Source: Desulfobulbaceae bacterium (GTDB lineage Bacteria > Desulfobacterota > Desulfobulbia > Desulfobulbales > Desulfocapsaceae). From it: a DNA stretch of 64,000 nucleotides. Within the stretch, counting starts at the first letter, position 1. Each line of letters begins with the position of its first letter. The notes under the pieces were generated by a model. The model was not told the origin of the DNA and searched no databases. It worked only from the letters and a program-made list of their open reading frames with translations. The stretch is taken from positions 55,987 to 119,986 of the forward strand of contig JAHEER010000002.1 of the NCBI GenBank assembly GCA_024640625.1. Direction: 5' to 3'. The position numbers and the translations under genes are program-made. Positions 50,895 to 59,092 of this stretch are shown one piece after another.

Positions 50895-51647
50895 ATGAAA
50901 ATTGCAGAAATCGAAAAAACCAACTCTGAGAGCCCAAACAGTCTGCCTTCCCGAGAGCGACGCAATCTGCTGAGAATAGGGTTGGCGGTGACCGGCGTCT
51001 ATCTCGGCGGCAAGGTGTTGTCACTTACCTCAGTGACCAATGCGCTGGCCCAAGGGGTCGTACCCGAACGGGGCAAATATCCGTATAATCCCCATTATGC
51101 AATGGTACTTCGCGAACATCTCTGCATTGGTTGTGAACTCTGCAAGGAAGCGTGTGTCGAAACCAACAATGTTCCAGAATACGGCTTCCGTACCACAATT
51201 CTCGAACGCCGCAGAGATATCGTCGATGGGGGAGAAGAGACCATCTTCATGCCGGTTCTCTGCAATCAGTGCAATCGGCCCCCCTGCGTCAGGGTATGTC
51301 CGACCACGGCTACCTGGAAAGACAAAACCACAGGCATCGTCGTTATGAAGGACAGCCGCTGTATCGGCTGCAAGACCTGTATGGCAGCCTGCCCTTACAA
51401 CGCCCGCTATTTCGACGAGGAAATCAGGGCGGTGGATAAGTGCGACTTCTGCTGGGAGGCGCTTCTGTCCAAAGGAAAGAAGAATACTGCCTGCTCCGAT
51501 ATCTGCCCTGCTGATGTAAGGGTGTTCGGTGATCTGGCCAACGTCAAGAGCAGGGTCTATAAACTCGTTCACGAACCTGCAAAAATTGTCTGGGTACTGA
51601 GGCCCGAAGCGGGGGCCCTGCCCAACGTGTTTTACACCAATGCCTGA
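50895..51647 (+). CDS. Tat-exported 4Fe-4S protein of the NrfC/DsrO/HybA type
   Basis: 250 residues. The N-terminus ERRNLLRIGLAVTGVYLGG is a twin-arginine-like signal. Four Fe-S motifs follow: CIGCELCKEAC, CNQCNRPPCVRVCP, CIGCKTCMAACPYN and the last with CDFCWEALLS...CSDICP, as in NrfC, DsrO, HybA and QrcC. It moves electrons between a membrane NrfD-type quinone protein and a cytochrome or periplasmic enzyme. The six-haem cytochrome gene follows after 72 bp, and two NrfD genes are near. Confidence 0.9.
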   Translation: MKIAEIEKTNSESPNSLPSRERRNLLRIGLAVTGVYLGGKVLSLTSVTNALAQGVVPERGKYPYNPHYAMVLREHLCIGCELCKEACVETNNVPEYGFRTTILERRRDIVDGGEETIFMPVLCNQCNRPPCVRVCPTTATWKDKTTGIVVMKDSRCIGCKTCMAACPYNARYFDEEIRAVDKCDFCWEALLSKGKKNTACSDICPADVRVFGDLANVKSRVYKLVHEPAKIVWVLRPEAGALPNVFYTNA

Positions 51648-51719
51648 TGGCCTGATCGGCAAAGATGGTAAAAAGTATTCACCTTTAGGTGTCAATGTTT
51701 TGAGAGAGCGGAGAGTGTA

Positions 51720-52403
51720 ATGAAGAAATTTTTTGCAGTGCTCGGTCTAATAAGTTTTGTCCTGTTGAGCGCCGTGATCATCTGGGCTTCAAACCAGCCC
51801 GCCGAACAGGAGGAACCGTACGATGAAGACACCTACGGTCCAGAGGCTCCGATAGTCTGGACCAAGCCGATGAAGTCGGTGCAATTCAGTCACAAGGAAC
51901 ACACCCTGGCTGCGGACCTGTCCTGTGATGACTGCCATGACGATCTGTTTGAAATGGAGTCCGGTGCGGCTGAGGAGTATGATGACTTCAATCATGCAGC
52001 AATGGACGAAGGCAACTATTGCGGCGCCTGTCACGATGACAGTATGGCCTTTTCCACCGAATCCTATTGCGGTTCGTGTCACATCTCTCCGGAAGAGCCG
52101 GTTGTCTGGACCAAACCGGTGAAAGCGGTCCTCTTCAGTCATGACAACCACTCCGAGGATATGGGCATGGACTGTGAATCCTGCCACAACGAACTGTTCA
52201 GCATGGAGGCCGGTGCTGCCCAGGAAAATGAGGACTTCAATCATGCATCAATGGACGAAGGCAACTACTGTGGAGCCTGCCACGACGGCTCCACCGCCTT
52301 TACCTACGAGACCAGATGCACGTCCTGTCATATCGGGGTCCGGGGATATGCGCGCTTATCCGGGGAGAGTGGGGGTACCGAGGGCCACGGATCAGGCCAC
52401 TGA
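51720..52403 (+). CDS. Six-haem c-type cytochrome built from a repeated three-haem unit
   Basis: 227 residues with an N-terminal signal anchor (MKKFFAVLGLISFVLLSAVIIWAS). Six CxxCH haem sites are seen: CDDCH, CGACH and CGSCH in the first half, CESCH, CGACH and CTSCH in the second. Both halves share the frame VWTKPMKSVQFSHKEH / VWTKPVKAVLFSHDNH and FNHAAMDEGNYCGACH / FNHASMDEGNYCGACH. This is a tandem duplication of a c7-like triheme unit. It should be the periplasmic electron carrier of the Fe-S/NrfD complex encoded around it. Confidence 0.92.
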   Translation: MKKFFAVLGLISFVLLSAVIIWASNQPAEQEEPYDEDTYGPEAPIVWTKPMKSVQFSHKEHTLAADLSCDDCHDDLFEMESGAAEEYDDFNHAAMDEGNYCGACHDDSMAFSTESYCGSCHISPEEPVVWTKPVKAVLFSHDNHSEDMGMDCESCHNELFSMEAGAAQENEDFNHASMDEGNYCGACHDGSTAFTYETRCTSCHIGVRGYARLSGESGGTEGHGSGH

Positions 52404-52530
52404 CGTTGTAGTTAGATAGGTCCAAATCATCCCATCACGCAGCGTTGTTTACTGCGGTGGTTGCTCAACGCCTCTGCCAGTATTTTGCTCACGATGGGGA
52501 TCAAAAGGCTCATATTTCACCATCTCAATT

Positions 52531-52573
52531 ACGGGAGAACCGCCAGTAGCCCTGGCCTCTCCCGTTTTTTCTT
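52531..52573 (+). terminator. Rho-independent terminator
   Basis: ACGGGAGA pairs with TCTCCCGT around a 19-base inner part that holds CCAG...CTGG, and TTTTTTCTTT follows. It lies 128 bp after the cytochrome stop. Confidence 0.8.
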
Positions 52574-52695
52574 TAGCGCCTTCCTAATAAGCAGATAAGT
52601 ACCTCTGCGGGGCGCATCCTGCGCCCGCTCCTTCTTATTATTGTCTAACTAATTGATTTTAATAGTTAAAAATGGGGCGCACCGATTTTTTCCCC

Positions 52696-52878
52696 TCACT
52701 CGATTGTCAGGTATTTTGCCAGGTTTCTCTGGGTTTCTTCTAAATTACTGAAAACACTAGAGTAAATATCATAGAGATGGTGGGCTAATAGTGCGCCTTC
52801 TGGACAATGAAGAACGACGCAAAATGCGTCCTCCGGGATAAATGATTTCGGAAAATGGTCTCTCAAATATAGTTTCAT
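52696..52878 (-). CDS. Possible small unknown protein
   Basis: 60 codons, MKLYLRDHFPKSFIPEDAFC then VVLHCPEGALLAHHLYDIYS to the end NLAKYLTIE. The amino-acid mix is protein-like, and AAAAAGAGG lies just one base from the ATG, which is too near for good initiation. No relatives come to mind. It is between two plus-strand units and has no promoter that I see. Confidence 0.3.
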   Translation of the reverse strand: MKLYLRDHFPKSFIPEDAFCVVLHCPEGALLAHHLYDIYSSVFSNLEETQRNLAKYLTIE

Positions 52879-52946
52879 GCCTCTTTTTATTTCAAATAAT
52901 TACAAAAAAAACAATAACATATAAATAATTTAAGTATTTTGTTTAG

Positions 52947-52961
52947 AACCTTCCAAAGGTT
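52947..52961. promoter_or_regulatory. Inverted repeat AACCTT-CCA-AAGGTT
   Basis: A perfect 6-bp inverted repeat ending one base into the sigma-54-type -24 box. It could be an operator of the MerR protein encoded in the same module or of a local activator. The position just upstream of -24 fits repression better than activation by an enhancer-binding protein, which usually binds further away. Confidence 0.45.
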
Positions 52962-52976
52962 GGCATGTCGCTTGCT
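52961..52976 (+). promoter_or_regulatory. Sigma-54-type promoter of the first NrfD module
   Basis: TGGCATG-TCGC-TTGCT fits the sigma-54 consensus TGGCACG-N4-TTGCW with one mismatch, and the GG and GC are 12 bases apart as required. Transcription would begin near 52988, about 35 bp before the ATG of the small protein at 53022. No enhancer-binding activator gene is in the window. Confidence 0.65.
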
Positions 52977-53021
52977 CATATAAGGGCAAGAAAGGCAACA
53001 ACATCAGGATAGGAGGCCACC

Positions 53022-53243
53022 ATGGCAGCATACATTCACGCCCACACCGACACAACGATCGTCAGTCCATCCATTTCCAGAGCATGGCTCGAGAAAGCAA
53101 GTGAAGCCTTCTGGGCTTTGCTCTGCCTGATTCTGTTTATGGCACTTGGACCGTTTTCAGCCCCGATCGTACTTGGCTACATCTTTTTTGGGAAAATTCA
53201 CGATCAGGAGGCCGTTGAGCCTGATCCCGTCTCAGGAAACTAA
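53022..53243 (+). CDS. Small membrane protein ahead of NrfD (module 1)
   Basis: 73 residues after AGGATAGGAGG. One long hydrophobic segment (AFWALLCLILFMALGPFSAPIVLGYIFFG, in order) suggests one or two helices, with short hydrophilic ends. It is 32 bp before the NrfD gene. A similar small membrane protein precedes the second NrfD gene at 55247, so the pairing is probably functional, perhaps as a stabilising subunit. Confidence 0.75.
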   Translation: MAAYIHAHTDTTIVSPSISRAWLEKASEAFWALLCLILFMALGPFSAPIVLGYIFFGKIHDQEAVEPDPVSGN

Positions 53244-53275
53244 AGAACATATAAATGAATAAATCAGGAGGAATC

Positions 53276-54457
53276 ATGTCTTTACAGTCACAGACTGCGG
53301 TAATTGAGCAGAGAACATTCAGAAAACCCCAGTTCAATCTTTTATTGTGGGCCATGCTCGCCCTTGTCGCAATTGGCATTTCAGCAGGAATCTACGCGCT
53401 ATTCGTTGGCCACCATCAAACCCTTGGGGTGACCCGCAACGTTCCCTGGGGCATAGGAATTTCCACCTACGCCTATCTGGCCATTATCTCCACCGGCCTG
53501 TGTGGACTGGCGGCCCTCAGCCACCTGTTCGGCGGCAACAATCTGGCCCCGCTGGCCAATCGCATGGTCTGGCTTTCCATTGCCGCAATATTTGGGGCCT
53601 TCCTGGTAATCGGCCTGGAGCTTGAGAATGTCTGGCGCATGCCACTGGGCGTTATTCTCGCTCCAAACCCAACCTCGAATATCTGGTGGATGGGAACACT
53701 CTACGGTATGGCGGTCGGCATCATGATGGTTGAACTCTATCTTATTATTACCAGACGCTTCAAACTGGCGGTCATCCTTGGCGTCTGTGCGGCGGTTACC
53801 GAATTATTCGCCAACTCCAACCTGGGTTCCGTTTTTGCCTCCTTAAACGCCCGTCCTTTCTGGTACGGCTCGCAGTTGCCTATCTTCTTTCTGGCCTCGG
53901 CGTTCTTGTCGGGAGCGGCAGCCATCGTCATCTTTACGCACGCTTCCTATGCGCTGCGGAGCAAAAAGGTCGGCGCTGAGAGTTTCGCCGCTCTGCAGAC
54001 CGCCGGAAAAACGATGCTCCTGCTCATTTTCATGATCGGTCTGGCCACTGGCTGGAAGTTCCTCAACTCCTTCGTCGGCTCTGAGGCCATGGGGGCTGCT
54101 GCACGACTGCTTACCGAGGGACCTCTGTCAACTTCGTTCTGGGTATTCGAGCTCGGTATCGGACTGGCGCTGCCCTTTGTTCTGCTCCTGGTAACCAGGT
54201 TGAAGTCGATCGAGGCCCTGTCGCTGGCCGCCCTTATGGTACTCGTCGGTCAATTTTTCTCACGGCTGAACCTGGTCGTTGCCGGCCAGCTCATACCGCA
54301 ATTCCCAGACTTTGAGGGAATGCCGGCCTACCACCACTATGCTCCGACAGCGCCTGAACTGGCCATGGTATTGAGCGGAATCGGTGTACTCGGCGTCTGT
54401 TTTCTGATGGGTGAGTACTTCCTTGGTGACCGCTTCAGGCATCACCATGAAGATTAG
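53276..54457 (+). CDS. NrfD/PsrC-family membrane quinone oxidoreductase subunit (module 1)
   Basis: 393 residues from the ATG at 53276, four bases after AGGAGG. About ten membrane helices in the NrfD arrangement, with the family's VPWGIGISTYAYLAIISTGL region near residue 60 and LGLELENVWRMPLG near 115. NrfD subunits exchange electrons with menaquinone for a periplasmic Fe-S/cytochrome partner. The likely partners are the Fe-S protein and the six-haem cytochrome encoded upstream. The second NrfD gene (55410) is a clear paralogue. Confidence 0.92.
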   Translation: MSLQSQTAVIEQRTFRKPQFNLLLWAMLALVAIGISAGIYALFVGHHQTLGVTRNVPWGIGISTYAYLAIISTGLCGLAALSHLFGGNNLAPLANRMVWLSIAAIFGAFLVIGLELENVWRMPLGVILAPNPTSNIWWMGTLYGMAVGIMMVELYLIITRRFKLAVILGVCAAVTELFANSNLGSVFASLNARPFWYGSQLPIFFLASAFLSGAAAIVIFTHASYALRSKKVGAESFAALQTAGKTMLLLIFMIGLATGWKFLNSFVGSEAMGAAARLLTEGPLSTSFWVFELGIGLALPFVLLLVTRLKSIEALSLAALMVLVGQFFSRLNLVVAGQLIPQFPDFEGMPAYHHYAPTAPELAMVLSGIGVLGVCFLMGEYFLGDRFRHHHED

Positions 54458-54492
54458 AGGACGAACCACCCAGGCAAAGAATTACGGAGGAA

Positions 54493-54864
54493 ATGATGAT
54501 CTCTCAAGACGAAGCAATTTTCACCATCGGCATGACGGCCAAAATTCTCGGTGTCCATCAGAGAACCTTGAGAAACTATGAGGACAGCGGCTTGATCCAA
54601 CCGTCGCGAAAAGGGAAATGGCGCTACTACTCGATGCGCGACATCAAGTGGATCGAGTGCCTCCGTGAAATGATCCACGAGCATGGCATCAGCGTCAATG
54701 CGGTGAAAAAACTGCTGTCCTATACCCCCTGCTGGAATATCATTGATTGTCCGTTCGAGAAGAGGCAGCGCTGCAGCGCGTTTTTCTCCAACACCCTGGT
54801 ACCCAGCAAAATAAAGAAACTGACACCGTTATCACGGCCCAAGCGCAAGAAGGTTGCGGTGTAA
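54493..54864 (+). CDS. MerR-family regulator with Cys motif (module 1)
   Basis: 123 residues; ATG at 54493 or 54496 after ACGGAGG. The MerR HTH and wing cover about residues 10-80 (GMTAKILGVHQRTLRNYEDSGLIQPSRKGKWRYYSMRDI, in pieces). Instead of a long dimer helix and effector domain, the C-terminus carries TPCWNIIDCPFEKRQRC, three cysteines in a CW-x4-C pattern, then a basic tail. This kind of motif may bind zinc or a Fe-S cluster and sense redox state. It is encoded 36 bp after the NrfD gene. Confidence 0.82.
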   Translation: MMISQDEAIFTIGMTAKILGVHQRTLRNYEDSGLIQPSRKGKWRYYSMRDIKWIECLREMIHEHGISVNAVKKLLSYTPCWNIIDCPFEKRQRCSAFFSNTLVPSKIKKLTPLSRPKRKKVAV

Positions 54865-54890
54865 TCTCTACTCTGTTCGAGCCCATTGAA

Positions 54891-54926
54891 GCCTCCGGCC
54901 AATTCTTGGTCGGAGGCTTTTTTTTT
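54891..54926 (+). terminator. Rho-independent terminator after module 1
   Basis: GCCTCCG and CGGAGGC form a 7-bp stem with a 13-base loop, followed by nine T. It lies 27 bp after the MerR stop, so module 1 ends here. Confidence 0.88.
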
Positions 54927-55121
54927 GAGGCGAACCGTCCAAGCCCAGGGCGTATTCTGCGTCCTTTGCATCAGATTCGTCTAGATGGAATAATTTTGCT
55001 TCCATTTTTTTTAAAAATATAGTATTTTATTAAATTATATAATTAATTGATATATATATTAATAATTTGTATAAGTACTACTTTGTGTCAACTTACATCA
55101 AAAAAAATATAGGTAAATAAC

Positions 55122-55150
55122 TTGACAACGATAGTTTACAATTTTATTAT
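55122..55150 (+). promoter_or_regulatory. Sigma-70-type promoter of the second NrfD module
   Basis: TTGACA (55122-55127), a 17-bp spacer and TATTAT (55145-55150). Transcription would begin near 55157, about 90 bp before the small protein's start. The -35 is a consensus match and the -10 is one base off. Confidence 0.7.
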
Positions 55151-55169
55151 CCCCCTTAATTCGGGATAA
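55147..55169. promoter_or_regulatory. Inverted repeat overlapping the -10 box and start site
   Basis: TTATCCC-N9-GGGATAA, perfect 7-bp arms. It covers the end of the -10 box and the expected transcription start, a repressor-type position. The MerR protein of the module is a candidate binder, but MerR sites usually lie between -35 and -10. Confidence 0.5.
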
Positions 55170-55246
55170 AAAAAAGAACTGTGAGGATTCCGAATCAGGC
55201 TGCCTTCCGGCAGTTGTTCTTCAATACCCATACGGGGAGTAAAAAG

Positions 55247-55369
55247 ATGGATGGCATACTATTTATGGTTTTCTGGATTGGCGGTGCAGCGCTTCACACT
55301 TTGTATGATCTTAAGATCAAACCACGGCTGAAGACTGCTGAAAATAGTGTTGATCATACGACGTATTAA
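55247..55369 (+). CDS. Small membrane protein ahead of NrfD (module 2)
   Basis: 40 residues from the ATG at 55247, after GGGGAGTAAAAAG. One helix (GILFMVFWIGGAALHTLYDL) and a basic then acidic tail. It is the counterpart by position of the small protein before the first NrfD gene, but the sequences do not match. It ends 40 bp before the NrfD start. Confidence 0.6.
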   Translation: MDGILFMVFWIGGAALHTLYDLKIKPRLKTAENSVDHTTY

Positions 55370-55409
55370 GACTGACAGATAATTCAAAATGGAAAGAAAG
55401 GAGCACGTG

Positions 55410-56603
55410 ATGAATAATCTTTTAGCGGGCATTCTGCCACAGGAAGGGGGACTGGAGTCAACTGTATCGTGGAAATACACCACGGCAGTGATGCTTTGCG
55501 GACTTCTGACAATGGTTGGTGTCGCCTTCGGCATTCATTCGATCATGGCCGGGCATGAGCATACCTTTGGAGTATCCAGGGATGTGCCCTGGGGAGTGTT
55601 AATCGCCGCCTACGTATTTTTCGTTGTTACCTCTACCGGACTCTGTATTGTTTCTTCCGTCGGTCATGTTTTTGGATTCAAAGATTTCAATCCCATAGCC
55701 AAACGGGCCGTCTTTTTGTCGATTGCTACCATCGTCGCCGGCTTTCTGGTCATTGCCTTTGAGATCGAGAATTCGTGGCGGATGCCGGTGGGCAATGTTA
55801 TCGGAGCCAACCCCACTTCCAACATCTGGTGGATGGGAACGCTCTACGGCGCCTACCTGTTCTTTATGATGATCGAGTTTGTCATGCTCCAGAAGGAACA
55901 GCACAGGACAGCGACCATGTTCGGTCTGGCCGGTCTGCTGACCGGTGTCGTGGCCCACTCGAACCTCGGAGCGGTATTTGGTCTGCTCAATGCCCGTGAA
56001 TTCTGGCATGGTCCCTACATGCCCATATATTTCATCATCTCGGCGGCCATGTCCGGCTGTGTGGCGATCATTTTCTTCACCTATCTGGCCTACCGGGCAA
56101 ACGGCTGGAAAATGAGCGACGACATGAAAAAGTCGCTGAGCAGCGTTGCCAAAATGGGCGCTCTGATGATGGCTGTTATTCTCTTTTTCACCAGTTGGAA
56201 GATGATTGCCGGCGTTACCGGCAATCCCCCCGGAAAATATGAAGCCATGCAGGCGCTTCTGTCGGGCCCCTATGCGATCAATTTCTGGGTCGGAGAGGTG
56301 GCGCTGGGCATGCTCATACCCTTTGCGCTGATTCTGGCAGTGCGCGGCAACAACATGAGGGTTCTGTTCATCGCCTCGGTGGCAGGCATGATAGGTATTT
56401 TCTTCATGCGCTACGATCTGGTGATCGTCGGTCAGCTGGTACCCCATTATCACGGATTGGGACTGGTCGACTATCCGCACCTGTTCACCTATGCACCAAG
56501 CCTCCATGAGTGGTTGATTACTATAGGCGGCTTTGCTTTCTGCGGATTCCTGTTCCTTGCCGGTGAGCGTCTCTTCCGGGGCCACCTGAGCGAGGATCAC
56601 TGA
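55410..56603 (+). CDS. NrfD/PsrC-family membrane quinone oxidoreductase subunit (module 2)
   Basis: 397 residues from the ATG at 55410, six bases after AAAGGAG. Ten membrane helices and the same marks as the first paralogue: DVPWGVLIAAYVFFVVTSTGL, AFEIENSWRMPVG, NPTSNIWWMGTLYG, and the C-terminal GQLVPHYHGL. Many segments are identical between the two genes, for instance NPTSNIWWMGTLYG, so this is a duplication. There is no Fe-S or cytochrome gene in this module; it may share the upstream pair or work with a partner encoded elsewhere. Confidence 0.92.
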   Translation: MNNLLAGILPQEGGLESTVSWKYTTAVMLCGLLTMVGVAFGIHSIMAGHEHTFGVSRDVPWGVLIAAYVFFVVTSTGLCIVSSVGHVFGFKDFNPIAKRAVFLSIATIVAGFLVIAFEIENSWRMPVGNVIGANPTSNIWWMGTLYGAYLFFMMIEFVMLQKEQHRTATMFGLAGLLTGVVAHSNLGAVFGLLNAREFWHGPYMPIYFIISAAMSGCVAIIFFTYLAYRANGWKMSDDMKKSLSSVAKMGALMMAVILFFTSWKMIAGVTGNPPGKYEAMQALLSGPYAINFWVGEVALGMLIPFALILAVRGNNMRVLFIASVAGMIGIFFMRYDLVIVGQLVPHYHGLGLVDYPHLFTYAPSLHEWLITIGGFAFCGFLFLAGERLFRGHLSEDH

Positions 56604-56693
56604 ACACGGGTGCTAAAAGTCTCTGTGCCGTGCCGCTCAGCCGGGATGGCACAGAGACCAGAAGGCGTTTCCGACCTATTCTAAGGTGGAATC

Positions 56694-57143
56694 ATGACAT
56701 CTAATAAAAATGTGGAAGTCCAGCCGATCACTCCGGATACGCCGGTCTATTCAATAGGTGTGGCTGCCCAGATCCTGGGAGTGCATCCCCGGACTCTGAG
56801 AATATATGAGGATGAAGGGCTGGTAAAGCCTGCCCGCAAGGGTAATCGCCGATTCTTTTCGGCCAACGACATTACCTGGATCGGCTGTATTCGCAAGATG
56901 ATTCATGATGAGGGGATTTCCATTCCCGGTATCAAAAAGCTGTTGCGTTACGCCCCCTGCTGGGAGATCACCGACTGTCCACGGGAAGTGTGTGAATCGT
57001 GCACCGCCAGTGTCGATGTTGCCGTACCGAAGACCCTACGGTTGGCCGGTGATGCCGAGGCGGAAAAGATTGCCAAGGAGCAGGACGTAGCCAAACGGCA
57101 GAACGGGGCTGTCGGCAACGGCAAAAAAAGTTCATCGAGCTGA
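56694..57143 (+). CDS. MerR-family regulator with Cys motif (module 2)
   Basis: 149 residues after AAGGTGG. MerR HTH at about residues 18-90 (GVAAQILGVHPRTLRIYEDEGLVKPARKGNRRFFSANDI, in pieces), very like the first MerR. The Cys region is PCWEITDCPREVCESC, four cysteines, followed by a charged, low-complexity tail. The shared PCW-I-DCP pattern in both MerR proteins points to a metal- or redox-sensing centre. It is 90 bp after the NrfD stop. Confidence 0.85.
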   Translation: MTSNKNVEVQPITPDTPVYSIGVAAQILGVHPRTLRIYEDEGLVKPARKGNRRFFSANDITWIGCIRKMIHDEGISIPGIKKLLRYAPCWEITDCPREVCESCTASVDVAVPKTLRLAGDAEAEKIAKEQDVAKRQNGAVGNGKKSSSS

Positions 57144-57385
57144 ATACCCACGCTACATTCACCCTGTTTTCCCCTTCTGTACCCTCATCCGGCATTCTCC
57201 GCCGGGAGCCCGAGGGATCTCTTCCTTGCCCACCTAATTCAACAGAAATTCTATTGTCATCGCCACTGGTTTGCGGGTAGATTGCACTGGATAAAATGGT
57301 TCACCCATAGAGACGCCCGAATCGCCAGGCTGGTCCAAGGAACCACCGATTTTCCAGATCGCCTGCAGCCATATAGGAGAAATAG

Positions 57386-57895
57386 ATGGAAGAACAATTC
57401 TATGTACTGACAATGCTGGTAGCCAATAAACCCGGGGTTACATCACGGGTGACAGGACTTTTTTCAGGCCGAGGCTACAACATGGAGAGCATCTGCGGGG
57501 CGCCGACCCACGATCCCGAAATCTCGAGAATTACGATAAAGACCAAGGCGACGCCCGATCAGTATATTGAAATACAGAAGCAGCTCGAGAGGCTCATTGA
57601 TGTCATCAAGCTCAGGGACATGACCAACGAGGAGAAGGCCGTCAGGAGGGAGATGGCTCTGATCAGCGTTGCCGTCACCTCGGAAAACCGTTCCGAACTG
57701 CTGCAGGTAGTGGAAATATTCAACGGTAAGGTGGTCAATGCCGGCAGCGATTCCTATATCGTTGAAGTGACCGGTAACGAAGGCAAGATAAATGCCATGG
57801 TGGGTTTACTGAAACCTCTGGGAATAAAAAAACTGACTCGCTCGGGTATCCTGGCCCTCTATCGGGAACTCGATGACTCCCATCGGGTGGGTTGA
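57386..57895 (+). CDS. ilvN: Acetolactate synthase small (regulatory) subunit
   Basis: 169 residues. An N-terminal ACT domain (VLTMLVANKPGVTSRVTGLFSGRGYNMESI, in pieces) and a C-terminal ALS_ss_C domain, the normal layout of IlvH/IlvN. It regulates the large subunit by valine. Start has GGAGAAATAG. Unusually, the large subunit gene is not next to it but one gene away. Confidence 0.93.
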   Translation: MEEQFYVLTMLVANKPGVTSRVTGLFSGRGYNMESICGAPTHDPEISRITIKTKATPDQYIEIQKQLERLIDVIKLRDMTNEEKAVRREMALISVAVTSENRSELLQVVEIFNGKVVNAGSDSYIVEVTGNEGKINAMVGLLKPLGIKKLTRSGILALYRELDDSHRVG

Positions 57896-57913
57896 GCACA
57901 CCACACAGGAACT

Positions 57914-59092
57914 TTGCAAAAGCGTATGAGCACTTCGAGAACAGCCGCGAGGATGAAACGGATCGTTCCCTTCTATGTAATGGATCTGCTGGCCCGGGCC
58001 AAGCAGTTGGAAGCGGAGGGACGGTCGGTGATCCACATGGAAGTCGGAGAACCGGATTTTGTCACTCCTGAAACGGTGATCGAAGCAGGCAAGAATGCTC
58101 TGTACGCAGGCCATACCGGCTACACTGCGGCCACCGGGATACCCGAGCTGCGGCAGGCGATCAGCGACCACTATGCCCGTTCGCTGTCGATTTCTGTGGA
58201 TCCCGCCCGGATCATCGTCACTCCTGGTTCATCCGGTGCTTTACAGCTGGTAATGAGCGTGCTGATCGATCCTGGAGAAGAGGTGCTGATGACCGACCCA
58301 GGGTATCCGTGCAACAAGAACTTTGTCGAACTGGTCTCCGGAGTTCCAGTGGGAATACCAGTTGACGCCGATACCAACTATCAGCTCAGCAGCACTCAGA
58401 TCGGTAATAGCTGGAGTGGCAAAACGAGGGCGGTGATGGTGGCCACCCCGTCAAACCCTACCGGGACCGTGGTGGAACGGGATGAGATGGTACGCATCTA
58501 CGCTGCGGTCAAAGAACGAGGCGGGCATCTCATTGTTGATGAGATATACCAGGGCCTGGTCTACGACAAAAAGGGATATTCGGCGCTGGAACTGGCTGAT
58601 GACCTGTTCGTCATCAACAGCTTTTCAAAATATTTCGGCATGACCGGCTGGCGGCTGGGCTGGGTCGTGGCTCCGGAAGCCTATGTGGAGAGTCTTGACA
58701 CCCTGGCGCAAAACCTGTTCCTGTCCTGTGCTTCGATATCACAATATGCTGCCCTGGAGGCCTTTAGCCCCCAATGTCTGAGTGTTCTCGAAGAGCGGCG
58801 GCAGGAGTTCCGGAAAAGGAGGGATTTTCTGTTGCCGGCGCTGCAGGAGATCGGTTTTCAGATACCGGTGACGCCGCAGGGAGCATTCTATCTCTATGCC
58901 GACAGTTCCAGGCTGACTGCCGACAGTTTCAGATTTGCCTATGATCTTCTGGAACACCAGGGTGTTGCAATAACGCCTGGAAAAGATTTTGGTATCCACA
59001 GCCCGGATAAACACGTCCGCTTTGCCTATACCACCAGTATAGAAAATATGGCGGAGGGCGTTCGGCGCATCAAGGAGTTTCTTTCCAGATAA
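57914..59092 (+). CDS. Class I/II PLP-dependent aminotransferase
   Basis: 392 residues from the TTG at 57914, which has CAGGA three bases upstream; ATG at 57926 is the other candidate but has no box at the right distance. MEVGEPDFVTPETVIEAGKNAL is the family opening and the PLP Lys is in NSFSKYFGMTGWRLGWV. The fold is that of aspartate/alanine-type transaminases, not the class IV fold of IlvE. Placed between the two acetolactate synthase subunit genes, it may act in valine or alanine formation. Substrate unknown. Confidence 0.88.
   Translation: MQKRMSTSRTAARMKRIVPFYVMDLLARAKQLEAEGRSVIHMEVGEPDFVTPETVIEAGKNALYAGHTGYTAATGIPELRQAISDHYARSLSISVDPARIIVTPGSSGALQLVMSVLIDPGEEVLMTDPGYPCNKNFVELVSGVPVGIPVDADTNYQLSSTQIGNSWSGKTRAVMVATPSNPTGTVVERDEMVRIYAAVKERGGHLIVDEIYQGLVYDKKGYSALELADDLFVINSFSKYFGMTGWRLGWVVAPEAYVESLDTLAQNLFLSCASISQYAALEAFSPQCLSVLEERRQEFRKRRDFLLPALQEIGFQIPVTPQGAFYLYADSSRLTADSFRFAYDLLEHQGVAITPGKDFGIHSPDKHVRFAYTTSIENMAEGVRRIKEFLSR

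Larger units (their letters stand above)
52404..53021. other. Intergenic region with terminator and sigma-54-type promoter
   Basis: 618 bp. It holds the cytochrome's terminator (52531-52573), a weak minus-strand small ORF (52696-52878) and, close to the next gene, an inverted repeat with a sigma-54-type promoter (both listed separately). The part between 52880 and 52945 is AT-rich and might bind IHF. Confidence 0.5.
54927..55246. other. AT-rich promoter region of module 2
   Basis: 320 bp, very AT-rich (for example ATTAAATTATATAATTAATT at 55028), holding a sigma-70-type promoter and an inverted repeat listed separately, and no gene. The AT-rich tract upstream may be an UP-element-like or nucleoid-protein-binding segment. 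Confidence 0.5.
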
